Shown here: positions 12,145-21,929 of the stretch, in pieces
Layout of the letters: the number at the start of each line of letters is the position of its first letter
How positions within the stretch are numbered: the first letter of the stretch is position 1
DNA from: Lactuca virosa
Taxonomy: Eukaryota; Streptophyta; Magnoliopsida; Asterales; Asteraceae
Assembly (NCBI GenBank): GCA_928212115.1
Contig: CAKMRJ010000001.1
Coordinates: forward strand, 179,068,764-179,132,763
Direction of reading: 5' to 3'
DNA length: 64,000 bases
Notes under the pieces: model-generated
Told to the model about the DNA's origin: nothing
Databases searched by the model: none
What the model saw: the letters and a program-made list of their open reading frames with translations, nothing else
Made by a program: the position numbers and the translations under genes

Positions 12145-12186
12145 CTGAGAATACAAGTAGTTTTGAAGAATATCAGCATAAAGCTG
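12145..12186 (-). promoter_or_regulatory. Hairpin plus acceptor-like site in minus solo LTR
   Basis: Minus strand: GAACTCACCAGCTTTATGCTG (CAGC/GCTG stem, 12186-12174), then CTTGTATTCTCAG ending at 12145. Confidence 0.5.
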
Positions 12187-12814
12187 GTGAGTTCATAAGC
12201 ATTTAGTTTTGGTGGAAAAATGTTCTTTGATCCTTTTGAAAAGTGTTCCTCCAGAAAATCCTATATTTTCTTACGAAAAGCGTGGTTGAATACCCATTCC
12301 TTCCATGACTTCCAGGTTCATACAGAAGTTGTACAATCCAATGAGTCGTGGAATGAATAAGAATATCTGTTGGTTGTAAAACGATCCGTTTTGAATAGCC
12401 GGTTTATCCCGGGAAAATCCTATATTTTCCCTAAAAGTTGATGGTTGATTATCCGTTTTAAACTGGGCTTTGCAAGTATCTACCATACTCGTGTATATAA
12501 AAGCAGTTTTCTTTTAAAAACCCTGGTTACACCCAGAGAGATATGTTAGTCTTAAAAACTAAATAAAAGAAAACCGTGATGAACTAAGTCCTGAAGATAT
12601 TATTATTAATACCCTCTAGTAATTAAATCGGTTATTACTTTGAGGTTAGTTCACTTGATTCATTATTACAAAAAGTAAATTTTTGTCATCTAGGTTGTGA
12701 GTTTCATGACCATAACTGACTGGATATGGCCCGCAACGGCCAATATCCTTAATGACTTTGTCACCCGCAGACCTTTCGGTCCAACTGTAGCTAGCAGTGA
12801 GGTACGGGATTCAC

Positions 12815-12870
12815 AGTCCCGTATAGATCTATACACAACAGTCACGCTCTCCCTACAAGAGATTTTGGCC
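12815..12870 (-). other. TATAGATCTATA module, copy 2 (minus)
   Basis: On the minus strand: GGGAGAGCGTGAC ... TGTGTATAGATCTATACGGGACTG. Orientation follows the solo LTR. Confidence 0.6.
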
Positions 12871-13223
12871 ATGAGTGCTAGTCCTACACTCTGTTTCTTG
12901 TTGTGATTGTTACTAAGGACGTCTCTCAAAACTTAGCCTAACAAATTTACAAGTAATAATACTGAAAATCCTGCTTATGATTTACATGAATCCTTTTTAT
13001 AAAATAATACATAATAATACATGATTCACAAGTTCATTGTTCTAGTTTTGAAAACTGTTTCTACGAGTTGATTTACTAATCGTTTGGTAAAGTTGTTTTC
13101 CATGTTAAAAGCATACTGAAAATATAATTATCTTAAACAAAATAACATATTTTGAGCACAAGTTTCCTTATGCTTTTGCTTGTATCCCCCCTGAAAATGT
13201 TAAGAATGCGGAAAATGTAGGGG

Positions 13224-13240
13224 TATGAACTCACCTCGGG
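13224..13240 (-). promoter_or_regulatory. Splice-donor-like site in minus solo LTR
   Basis: Minus strand GAGGTGAGTTCATACCCC, the same string as the other LTR donors apart from the base before AG. Confidence 0.45.
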
Positions 13241-13437
13241 TGATTTGAATGAAGGATCGACACGAAATGTTGGATGTTCAAGTGAAGCCTTGAATACGAT
13301 CTGATCCTAGTTAACATGTAATGGCACATAAAGGAGTCAAATGAAGGTATTTCACCACCAAAAGTGATGGAGAACCACTCTAATAACTTGGAACTACTTG
13401 CACTAAGTGTTAGGACCTTAAAGGATTGCATGAGGGA

Positions 13438-14180
13438 GGTGTATGGCCACCTTAATGGTGTGTGCGGCCATGGGTGTGCGGCCCAAGGGGTGTGTGGCCG
13501 TACACTCATGTTGGAAGGTGTTCTTGGGGTGTTTCAAGGTCCATACTCTGAAATCCATGAAGTGTCCTAGGTCTAAACTCGAATGTAGTGCAAGTTAGGG
13601 GTCTTAGAAGTGTGTTTGTGGCCCTAGAATGAGTGTGTGGTCGCATACTAGGGTGTGTGGTCGCACACTAGGGTGTGCTGCCGCACACTTGGATTGTGCT
13701 GTCGGACAAGCGTGTGTGCGGCCGTACACGGGTGTGTGCGGTCGTACACCCCACACAAAAATGTCCCAAAATGCCATTTCCAAGGGGCAACAAGGCTGGG
13801 GTCCCATCTATCTCCAATATGGAAGCCAAACTCTCACTTTGGAGGGTCTTTTAGGAGTGTGAGTCCACCACAAGGGGGTGTGCTGCCGCACTCCTTCAAA
13901 GAGATGAAGAACAAGTCGGGACTTGATGATTAAAGGCTTAGATCAAGTGGTTCTTCAAGCACAAAAAGTTAAGGGATGGATTACTCACATTTTTGAAACC
14001 TTGGAGGGTTTGTGGTTGAAGAAGCTTGAGAGGAATGGTGTTGTGTGCTGCCAAGGTGTTAAAGGAATGAAAGGAAAGGGGTCTACCCTTTATATAGGGT
14101 GGGTGTGCTGTCTAGAAGGGAGTGTGCTGCCAGGAGGTGTGTGTGCGGCCGCACACCCATGTGTACGGCCGTACACTCCC
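13438..14180 (-). repeat. GTGTGCGGCCGCACAC palindrome cluster
   Basis: About fifteen related sites, mainly at 13438-13510, 13630-13755 and 14110-14180. Two are perfect 16-bp palindromes: GTGTGCGGCCGCACAC (14141-14156) and GTGTACGGCCGTACAC (14161-14176). They lie on both sides of the TATA box. The short open frames here are side effects of the repeats. Confidence 0.85.
14088..14097 (-). promoter_or_regulatory. TATA box in minus solo LTR
   Basis: CTATATAAAG on the minus strand, about 270 bp into the LTR. Confidence 0.55.
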
Positions 14181-14418
14181 TCTAAGGATGTGTATGGCCT
14201 TGTTTTGACAATATACGACTTGCTGACTGATTCCTAAACTCAACCTTGGTTATACTCAAGCTTAGAACAACTTAAATGAACCCTCAAACATTGCAAGAAG
14301 TCAACAAAACATGTTTAACCTTGATTGAATCGACTGAGGGTGCGAGAAAAAAGTTTCGGGTTGTCACACGACACATCTGAAGCCCGAATATCAATTGGAG
14401 GACACATATCTCACACGA

Positions 14419-14622
14419 AGTACGCCCAACGTACGGAAGAGTACGCCCAGTGTACGGAAGAGTACGCCCAACGTACTCGAACTAGCTTCAACACGTATTC
14501 GTAGACTCGACACCTTTGATGAACGGGAACCAAACAGAGGACACGAAGCTATTATGCCCAGCGTACTCGAGTATACTACAGTACGCTAAGCGTACCAATA
14601 AGTATGCCCAGCGTAATACGAG
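14419..14622 (+). repeat. GTACGC...GCGTAC palindrome cluster (H, unit 2)
   Basis: Second copy of the cluster, again just upstream of a TATA box (14634-14644). Confidence 0.82.
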
Positions 14623-14633
14623 GCTTCAGCCTC

Positions 14634-14644
14634 CTATAAATAGG
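14634..14644 (+). promoter_or_regulatory. TATA box, LTR H unit 2
   Basis: CCTATAAATAGG, identical in context to 10008-10018. Confidence 0.6.
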
Positions 14645-14903
14645 ATGCGAGACCTCTGGGTTTGGTTTAACATTTTCAAAACATCTCTCCTCTTAAACAT
14701 CCTTTCAAGCCACTTTTAACCCCCCGAAACATAGAACACCCCCTAACACCCGAAGAAAGCCAGGAGCCCCAAAGTTCTCGAGAAAAAAAAACTTTTCCAG
14801 TCGAAACTCTACCCACGTAAAGCCCACTTTTTCATCAGAAACTCGCGGGTTTGACAAGGAAAATCATTACTAGAAACAAAACGATGCCCAAATCACCACT
14901 GAT

Positions 14904-14921
14904 CAGGTGAGTTCATACCCC
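14904..14921 (+). promoter_or_regulatory. Splice-donor-like site, LTR H unit 2
   Basis: CAG|GTGAGTTCATACCCC. Confidence 0.5.
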
Positions 14922-15260
14922 GATATCTTTCCAAGGTTTTTGAATGTTTTTAAGGGGGGGGGGGGAATACAAGTAAAACACAATAAATATTGTTAAAACA
15001 TGGAAATAAAACATGGAAATAAACTTATAAACTATAATATGTATAGTTTATGGATCATATGATCTATTTTACAGAGTCCAGGTTAAAATTTGGAAATAAA
15101 CTTATAAACTATAATTGGTATAGTTTATGGAGCAAATGACTCTTTTTTTACAAAATTACTTGTTATTTAAAAAGAGGTTTTTATTACTTTATGTAACTAA
15201 TTAATACATGATTGTGAACCACTCAATGTATCACTCATGGTACCCGTTAGAATCCTAATT

Positions 15261-15320
15261 ATAACTAGAGTCTCGTTGAGGGAGAGCGTGAGTTGTTGTA
15301 TAGATCTATACGGGACTGAC
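15261..15320 (+). other. TATAGATCTATA module, copy 3
   Basis: TAGAGTCTCGTTGAGGGAGA ... TTGTATAGATCTATACGGGA, the unit 2 partner of 10690-10745. Confidence 0.6.
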
Positions 15321-15470
15321 AATGTATTAGTATGGTTATAATGAATATTCATAATAAGTATTAACTAATTATTTACATAGAGATATACTTTTCCTAAACT
15401 TTCTCAAGGGATATTAACTATATGATACTCAGTATATATACAATAAGGTTAGATAAAATTGAAATCCGAT

Positions 15471-15554
15471 AGACAGTGGAATGTCTGACTTCCGCCTCAT
15501 TTCCTGTTCCTTTTTTGGTTATGGGCTTAGGGCAGATTCACCATTCAACTGTCT
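15471..15554 (+). other. Recurrent stem-loop module, copy 3 (H unit 2)
   Basis: Outer arms AGACAGT/ACTGTCT. Loop CCTGTTCCTTTTTTGGTTAT. Confidence 0.65.
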
Positions 15555-15934
15555 GTTCGATCTTGGTTATATACAACTCGTATGTATTAAGTGATCATAG
15601 GAGGGTAATATCGTCGCATCAGGTTTTCAGGGCAAACAAGTCTTTAGTCAATTTAACTTATCAACAAAACTAGATATCAATTAAGTAAGTATAGTAATTA
15701 TACTTGTGCTTTTCGATCATAGAATGATTAAGTCTACAAATCGGTTTTATAGAAAATATAGGATTTTCTATGGTAAACATCGCTATTTTAAAGGTAAACA
15801 ATTATCGATAGAACTTTCCGAAAACAATAACCATTATTACTGAAAACAATGTTTTACAATAGAGTAAGTTGAACTAGAAACTTATTTACAAAAGGTTTAA
15901 TACTTATTATCAAACTAGTATAATATAAAGGACC

Positions 15935-15939
15935 TTTAA
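15935..15939. repeat. Target site duplication of T, left copy (TTTAA)
   Basis: TTTAA directly before TGTGACAACCC, with a perfect match at 26566-26570. Confidence 0.92.
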
Positions 15940-16136
15940 TGTGACAACCCGAAATTTTCATTTGTACAAACTCTACAGTCAAGAACTTCAGTTAAAAGTC
16001 AAATTCATTTCTGCTAATTTTTAGCTCGGTTTAAAGTCCGTTTGGGTATTTTTAAATACTTATTCGTCGAGAGAACAAACGAAAGGAAGTATTTTCTAGG
16101 ATTTTGGGGAACAAATAAAACAAATAACACCTTAAT

Positions 16137-16808
16137 AAGGTGTTATGGCCAAACATGAGGGGTAGGGCCGAAAACCCCCTTTTGACCAAGAACTCATGCT
16201 TAAGGCATGAGTTTACTCCTTCCTTCCTCACTTCTTACTTCCAAACTCAAGAACACCCACATTCTCTCTCAAGTATCATAAGAGCTTCTTCCAAATCTTT
16301 CAAAAATGTAAGTGTTTCTTCTCTTGATTTGTTGATACAACACTTCATCTAGTAGTTATACATGATTTCATCCATGAAATCTTCTCTTTTTCTTAGATAT
16401 TCAAGTGTTCTTCAAGCACACCAAGAACACCAAGAAAACACACTAGTGTTTTGCGCCGAAAACACCCTTCTTTGCTTCTATATTGTAAGTATCTATCTCC
16501 TATAGTTGTTATCTAGTAAGGATACTTGATTTAGGGCCTTGAAATCATCATTTACCAAGAACAAAAGGAGTTTTCGGTATAGTGCATCTCCTTAGACCGA
16601 AAACCCTTTATAAAGGGGTACAAAATGACTTTAAGCCTTTCCTAATACTTAGTATTGAGTCTAGAACACTTCATTGATTGTTGAAAGCCCTTGGAAATCA
16701 CCTTATGCATCAAAGACCATGAGTTTTCGGCCAACCATTTGGACCGAAAACCTCTTTGGACCGAAAACTCCAAGAAACATACCACTTGGACCGAAAACTC
16801 CCTTAAGT
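16137..16808 (+). repeat. TTTTCGG/CCGAAAA palindrome cluster (T 5' LTR)
   Basis: About ten half-sites (GGCCGAAAACC, GAGTTTTCGG, GGACCGAAAACTC) spread over the promoter and leader part of the LTR. Confidence 0.8.
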
Positions 16809-17024
16809 GGCTTTACAACCCTTAGATGCAACCCTTGGTACTTCTAGCACTTGAATCAAAGTGTTTTCCATGTCCTAGGGTGTCTTAACTTGGTTAATTA
16901 GTTGTTAAATGACTAGTTGTATTCATATATGTGTCTTTATATGTTAATAGGATCCGTGTGTGTGTTCAAGTCTTCATTTGACACTTAGCATCATATACCA
17001 TCCGTTCATCCCAACGACTCACTA

Positions 17025-17042
17025 CAGGTGAGTTCATACCCC
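17025..17042 (+). promoter_or_regulatory. Splice-donor-like site, T 5' LTR
   Basis: CAG|GTGAGTTCATACCCC. It would pair with the acceptor ending at 18478, giving an intron of about 1450 nt. Confidence 0.5.
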
Positions 17043-17321
17043 TTAATCAACCTTTGAAATGATTTTAAATGCTTTTATGGGGGGAATACTAGTTGAGCTA
17101 TTAAGTTATTATATCAATCACATGTGATTAATAACTGTCAATCAAATAGATTTTGCATGTTAAATTGTTTCATTCAGCTAAAGGTTTTCATGTATTACTC
17201 TCAAATCTCTTTTAAAGTACTATAATCTCTTTAAATTACTAAACTTTTATCAAAGTCTTTTAAACCTATATTCTTTTTAGATTGATGTCTATATAGATAT
17301 AGTTATATAAGCAGGGTTTGA

Positions 17322-17416
17322 AGGACTTAGGACTGATAGCCCGCTTTAATTCCTGTTCCTTGTTTGGTTGTGGACTTAGAGTATCCGGTTATCTGTCCAA
17401 GTGTCGTTGAAGTCCT
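17322..17416 (+). other. Recurrent stem-loop module, copy 4 (T 5' LTR)
   Basis: Outer AGGACTT/AAGTCCT and inner GGACTGATA/TATCTGTCC (one mismatch) enclose CCTGTTCCTTGTTTGGTTGT. Confidence 0.78.
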
Positions 17417-17670
17417 AGTTATATATTATGTATATATGTTTAGATATTAAAACTCTTACTCCAGTTCAGCGCCTGTGGGTAGCAAAGGTACCTAGATAAC
17501 CTCTCAAGTAAACTATAATAGGAATAGTTTAGAAATCAACAATAACTTTTATGAGGAGAAACTAGCTATATCAATATTTTAAAATATATACTTTTAGTAA
17601 AGAGAAACGTATATTAGAAATCAAAACGCGAGATACATCCTCATGACGTGGATTTGACCGTTGTCGAGTT

Positions 17671-17730
17671 GGTAACAAGAGTCTCCCGGAGGGAGAGCGG
17701 GCATTGTGTGTATAGATCTATACGGGACAG
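17671..17730 (+). other. TATAGATCTATA module, copy 4
   Basis: AGAGTCTCCCGGAGGGAGAG, then GTGTATAGATCTATACGGGA. The first half can fold as CTCCC/GGGAG. Confidence 0.65.
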
Positions 17731-18028
17731 ACCATCCCACATCCCGACCGACGAAGCCAAGGGGTGACAAATGTCACATTTATTTCGACGCCAGCAGGTC
17801 GTCGTGTTTACATCCGTCAATCAGTATGATTACGAGTATCTTCACATTTACCTTATAATTCATGGCCTTAAGGTAAGTAGTACCACGGTAGTTCTACGTA
17901 TAAAACTACGGTACTATAATATTTTCCCTAATACATTAACTTAGAACGTTTTGATATAAAACGATAATGTAAAACTATATTATGATAATGATAGTAACAT
18001 TTGGGAAAAATGCTCTTTTAACTCCAAA

Positions 18029-18330
18029 CAGTCGAGTCTTGGTAGAAGACTGCTTTTAGTAAAGAAACTCATTCTCTTTAAACATAAAACAGTCGGGTCT
18101 TGGTAGAAGACTGCTTTTAGTAAAGAAACTCATTCTCTTTAAACATAAAACAGTCGGGTCTTGGTAGAAGACTGCTTTTAGTAAAGAAACTCACTCTCTT
18201 TAAACATAATACAGTCGAGTCTTGGTAGAAGACTACTTTTAGTAAAGAAACTCATTCTTTTAAACATGAAACAGTCGAGTCGTGGTAGAAGACTACTTTT
18301 AATAGAAAATATAGGATTTTCAGGAAGGAA
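18029..18330 (+). repeat. 61-bp minisatellite, five units (T 5' LTR)
   Basis: Units start CAGTCGAGTCTTGGTAGAAG at 18029, 18090, 18151, 18212 and 18272. Each holds a small hairpin, GTCTT-GGTAG-AAGAC. S (about 59400) has a single unit. Confidence 0.92.
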
Positions 18331-18430
18331 ATCAAATACTCTGTAAACTTTTATCACCATCATCTAATGAGATTATTTTGAGGAAAAACATGTATTTATA
18401 TCAATGTCATTAAAATACTTATGAACTCAC

Positions 18431-18478
18431 CAGCATTAAAATGCTGATCCTCTCTTTCAAAATAACTTGTATTCTCAG
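18431..18478 (+). promoter_or_regulatory. Hairpin plus acceptor-like site, T 5' LTR
   Basis: GAACTCAC, then CAGCATTAAAATGCTG (a 7-bp stem), then ACTTGTATTCTCAG ending at 18478. Confidence 0.55.
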
Positions 18479-18720
18479 GTCGCCAGTAGACAGGTACACT
18501 CTGGGAGCTTTTGCGAAGTCATCCTTGTACCGAGCTGCACCTTATGTTATTCTCTATATCTACTTTTCATGTTGTTGCTCAATGTAACCTTTGTAAAACT
18601 TATATTATTAATGCAATGGTTGTTGTACTTTGATTACTATACTGCATGTGTTGTGATACTTGACATGACGTCCTCCACCCCAAAACGTTTCCGCCGTTCC
18701 GGTTTTGGGGTGTGAGAGAT

Positions 18721-18732
18721 TGGTATCAGAGC
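18721..18732 (+). promoter_or_regulatory. Primer binding site of element T
   Basis: TGGTATCAGAGC, three bases after the LTR. Confidence 0.92.
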
Positions 18733-20306
18733 ATTGTTTATAGTGAACTTAGTATATCAAATCATAAAAGATAAACAACCTATAAATACAATGGGATAAA
18801 AACGCTCTGACCAAGAGTTATACTTTAAAATATAACCATATTTTACAGAAGTATAAATACATCCAGAATATAAAAGCCCGAACAAGTATCACAAGAAGAA
18901 CAAGAATAAAAGTCTTTGGATGTTGAGCATTACCGTCAAACTTGGGCAGCTATGTAATCGTAGCTAGAATAAATATAGCCTGATCAACTATATTTATTCG
19001 AGATGTGACTAACGTGTGTTTGGGAGTGATGGTGGTGTTGCAATGAATTTGAAACTTACCATATAGGAATGCTAGAGCTGAACGTAAAGTTTAAAAATAC
19101 TATAGGAGTATTTTATGATAATAAAAGACTAACAATAAACCCAAAGGCATGTTCAAAAGTTCTAGAATCAAACATGTAATTAAAATACTATAGGAGTATT
19201 TTAGGAACCATAAATAACCTTGCGTGAAAAGTAAAAAGACCCTTATGGATCAGTCTATGATTACAGAGTGTATGCTCCCAAGGTTATATATATAGTGAGG
19301 ATCTCATAGGCTAAGAATATGTGGTTTCGCTCTACTTCCTTTTCCTTGTTTGGATGTGGATATAGAGTGGTATCACATATTCGAAGGCCTATTAGATCTA
19401 AGTTATATATGATTTGTGTACACTATGTAATTGTAGTAGGACTCGATATGGATCACCCGGTAAAATGTTTTAATAATCTCTTAAGATTCTTTAGACATTT
19501 CCATTCTCGCATAAACCCCTTTAGAAAACCTACCCAGAAGAGGTTCATTGAGAAAGATTTCCAAGTAGGAAATAAATGAACAATGATGAGACTATTGAAA
19601 TCACCATGTGCCTATACCTTTTAGGGACGTCGGTGGGAAATTCGCCTGAATTTCCAAGATTCCAGTCATCCACTATGAAGTAATGACAATCATAGTCAGA
19701 ATCGGAAGTAACGCGGAGCAGAAATTCAATATGTATACAGGAGAAGAGAACCCTATATAAGTACCCGAAGAAAACCAACGTTTATTCCAGTCAAGAGTAA
19801 ACGGAGAACAGAAGGAGCCAATGTATGAAACCCGAGAAGTGTTCAACCCCTATAAAGTCACACTAATAACCCCTAAATTAATACAACTTAGTGAGTTAGT
19901 GGTTACACTACTCACACTATGTGTTAGGCAAATCGACTTTCCCGTCGCGGCTAAGATAAATAGATCGGATCACAAAATCTCGATTAAGAGTGTTTAGCCC
20001 TAAACTTTCATGAGTCGTTTCTTGTGTAATTTTCGTTCCGAACTTCTTTAAAATCCTTTCAAAGCCGAAGAGTGAACCTCTCCAATATAAAGATAACTTA
20101 GTTGGAACGACACCCGATTTATGGCTTTCCGATACACTTACTTCTACCCTGTTACCAGGACTGCATCATAGGGATGTAGGTCGACCCTTAGAGAACCATA
20201 GCTCAAAGCGCGGGAAAAATTTATGCCTATTATAGTAAAGAAAGATATGTCTAGGGGTAACCATCGTTTCTCATCAACTTGTGTTCCTCATCGTGTAGGA
20301 AAAACC
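18733..20306 (+). other. Leader of element T
   Basis: About 1.6 kb with no supported gene. It contains stem-loop copy 5. Confidence 0.7.
19300..19398 (+). other. Recurrent stem-loop module, copy 5 (T leader)
   Basis: Long stem: GATCTCATAGGCT with GGCCTATTAGATC, GAATATGTG with CACATATTC, and CTCTA with TAGAG. The loop is CCTTTTCCTTGTTTGGATGT. Confidence 0.82.
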
Positions 20307-20900
20307 ATGCCTCCGAAGAAACGTAACCAACCCGCTAGCAAGACACCGACTCTTCAGATCGATGAAGCTATGTTCCAAGCTGCAGTTTCAGCAGCCGTAG
20401 CAGCTGTCATGGCTCACCTGAATGCTAATAACGCAAATTTTAGCAGGAGCACTATCGAAAATCCCGATCATAGCAATGGACACCAGCAACCAACAACGGT
20501 GTGTAAAGCCACCCAAGAACTCCAATCTAATCCCCTGAAAAGAAAGTTTGAGAATGAGAAAGGGAGTACCTCGGCTCAAGGACCTTCCAAAGGGCAGCAA
20601 GCTGAGGTAGATAATACCCCTGTCAACCCACCTGTCTCGACACCAAGAAGGCCATACCTAGGAAACTTTCCCCACTGCAGCAAATGTAACTACCATCATT
20701 ATGGAGTCTGTCGAGAACCCTTTTGTGTTAGGTGCTACATGAAGGGGCATATTGCTCGGAACTGCAGAACCCCGGTTGAGTTCATTACATCAACCACCAA
20801 TGTTGGGACCAGTCCAATATGCCACCTATGTGGTGAAATGGGACACCTCAAAAGGGACTGCCCAACTGAAAGAAATGACAAGGACGCAGGAGGAGTTTAA
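20307..20900 (+). pseudogene. gag: Gag of element T lacking the capsid domain (197 aa)
   Basis: An open frame runs from 20223, but the natural start is the ATG at 20307 (MPPKKRNQ), matching the usual beginning of this Gag type. Residues 1-45 are the N-terminal alanine-rich segment (MFQAAVSAAVAAVMAHLN). Next comes a Ser/Asn/Gln-rich linker with KRKFE. The last ~75 residues are nucleocapsid: CSKCNYHHYGVC, then two classic CCHC knuckles, CVRCYMKGHIARNC and CHLCGEMGHLKRDC. The roughly 200-residue capsid core normally between the linker and N-terminus is absent, with no stop or frameshift at the join. It could bind RNA but should not build particles alone. Called a deleted gene, though the frame is fully open. 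Confidence 0.8.
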
Positions 20901-21123
20901 CCCTAATACCTAGGGGAGCATCAAGGAACCCGGTAGAATTTTGGTATGCCTCTCAACCTTAAGTCGCTAATCGAAAACTTTAAATAATTAATTCTAATTG
21001 AAATTACTCCCTCGTTAAGGCAAAAGTCGCAGCACTGTAGTAAAACTTAAAAACCCATCAGCTAAAGCTATGATGGCTTAGTATATACGTGAAGGCCATT
21101 TATAATTAGGATTGATAGACCTC

Positions 21124-21191
21124 GACTGAGTGATGCAGCCTTATCTCCTGTTCCTTGTTTGGTTGTGGATTTAGGGCGGAGTCGCTCAGTC
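21124..21191 (+). other. Recurrent stem-loop module, copy 6 (T interior)
   Basis: GACTGAGTGA/TCGCTCAGTC (one G-T pair), inner GCCTTA/TAGGGC. Loop CCTGTTCCTTGTTTGGTTGT. Confidence 0.82.
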
Positions 21192-21861
21192 AACAGTCCT
21201 TTTTAATTTTAATTATACATGACTAGTGTATACTAGGCGATTATAGAGAGGCCTCGTGAGAAATCTATTTATGAAAAGTACATCTTTCCAAAGTATCAGG
21301 ACCCTAGCGTCCAGAGTCAGTCATGTCGGTCCAAGTATTTGCAGTAGTAATACCATGGACGAACCCGAAACGCTAAGAACTTGTGTGCTCTGTTCAGCAC
21401 ATGGTCCTATCAATCTCCATTCCATATCGTGTCGATGTTCGTTAATTTCGACACTACCGTCAGCCATGGTTCGACTTGGTTCGACCATGCGAGAATTCCT
21501 AGTGTTGTGTAAAAAGAACTTTCACCTTATCCTAAGCGTCAAATAAAAATTCATTTCGAACCTAATAGAAAACCTGATGCGAACCATCGGTCGTCTCTCT
21601 CATTCAATCTTCAGAAGTACCCAGGAAAAGGATACTACGCGCTGTTAACCAACCCATTAGACATTAAAAACCAGAAGCGAAAGGCACTGCAGATATTCCA
21701 GGAGACAATAACCGCCCGAGGCCTACTCAGTAGATCCCCCAGAAAGACCACTTGCACCGCACGATCTCGTTCGTGAAGCAAGAAAAAGAACTCATGGGAT
21801 TAACTTACTACTACTGAGTATAGGCATTAGAGTGGTATATAAATTAGGTCAATAAGATTTA

Positions 21862-21929
21862 AGATGTGTGCTTCCGCCCTACTCCCTGTTCCTTGTCTGG
21901 TTGAGAGTTTGGGGTGGGGCCACACATCT
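21862..21929 (+). other. Recurrent stem-loop module, copy 7 (T interior)
   Basis: AGATGTGTG/CACACATCT perfect arms. Loop CCTGTTCCTTGTCTGGTTGA. Confidence 0.8.

Larger units (their letters stand above)
11907..14368 (-). mobile_element. Solo Gypsy LTR, minus strand (2462 bp)
   Basis: On the minus strand it begins TGTGACAACCCGAAAC and ends TCGGGGTGTGACA. The flanks CGATA (11902-11906) and CGACA (14369-14373) are a target duplication with one mismatch. The intact target in unit 1 reads CGACA. No primer site or coding region, so it is a solo LTR left by recombination. It contains its own palindrome type (GTGTGCGGCCGCACAC), a TATA box, a donor-like site, the TATAGATCTATA module and an acceptor-like site. 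Confidence 0.88.
11356..15934 (+). repeat. Tandem duplication inside LTR H, unit 2
   Basis: Second copy of 9201-11355. It is split by the solo LTR at 11907-14368 and followed at once by element T. Net length is about 2.1 kb. Confidence 0.85.
15940..18717 (+). repeat. 5' LTR of element T (2778 bp)
   Basis: TGTGACAACCCGAAATTTTC at the start. The end is TGTGAGA where the 3' LTR has TGTGACA. Close to the 3' LTR throughout. Confidence 0.93.

Noticed and set aside
12881..12920. Possible inverted copy of the stem-loop in the minus solo LTR (GTCCT ... CTGTTTCTTGTTGTGATTG ... AGGAC on the plus strand)
   Set aside because: It is antisense to its LTR and shares only about 14 loop bases with a 5-bp stem; this is too little to separate from chance.
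13604..13933. Overlapping open frames rich in Cys, Arg, His and Thr
   Set aside because: They arise from the GTGTGCGGCCGCACAC repeats, which read open in several frames on both strands.
18029..18330. Direct repeats resembling a CRISPR array
   Set aside because: The units are contiguous 61-bp tandem repeats without unique spacers, in a plant LTR.
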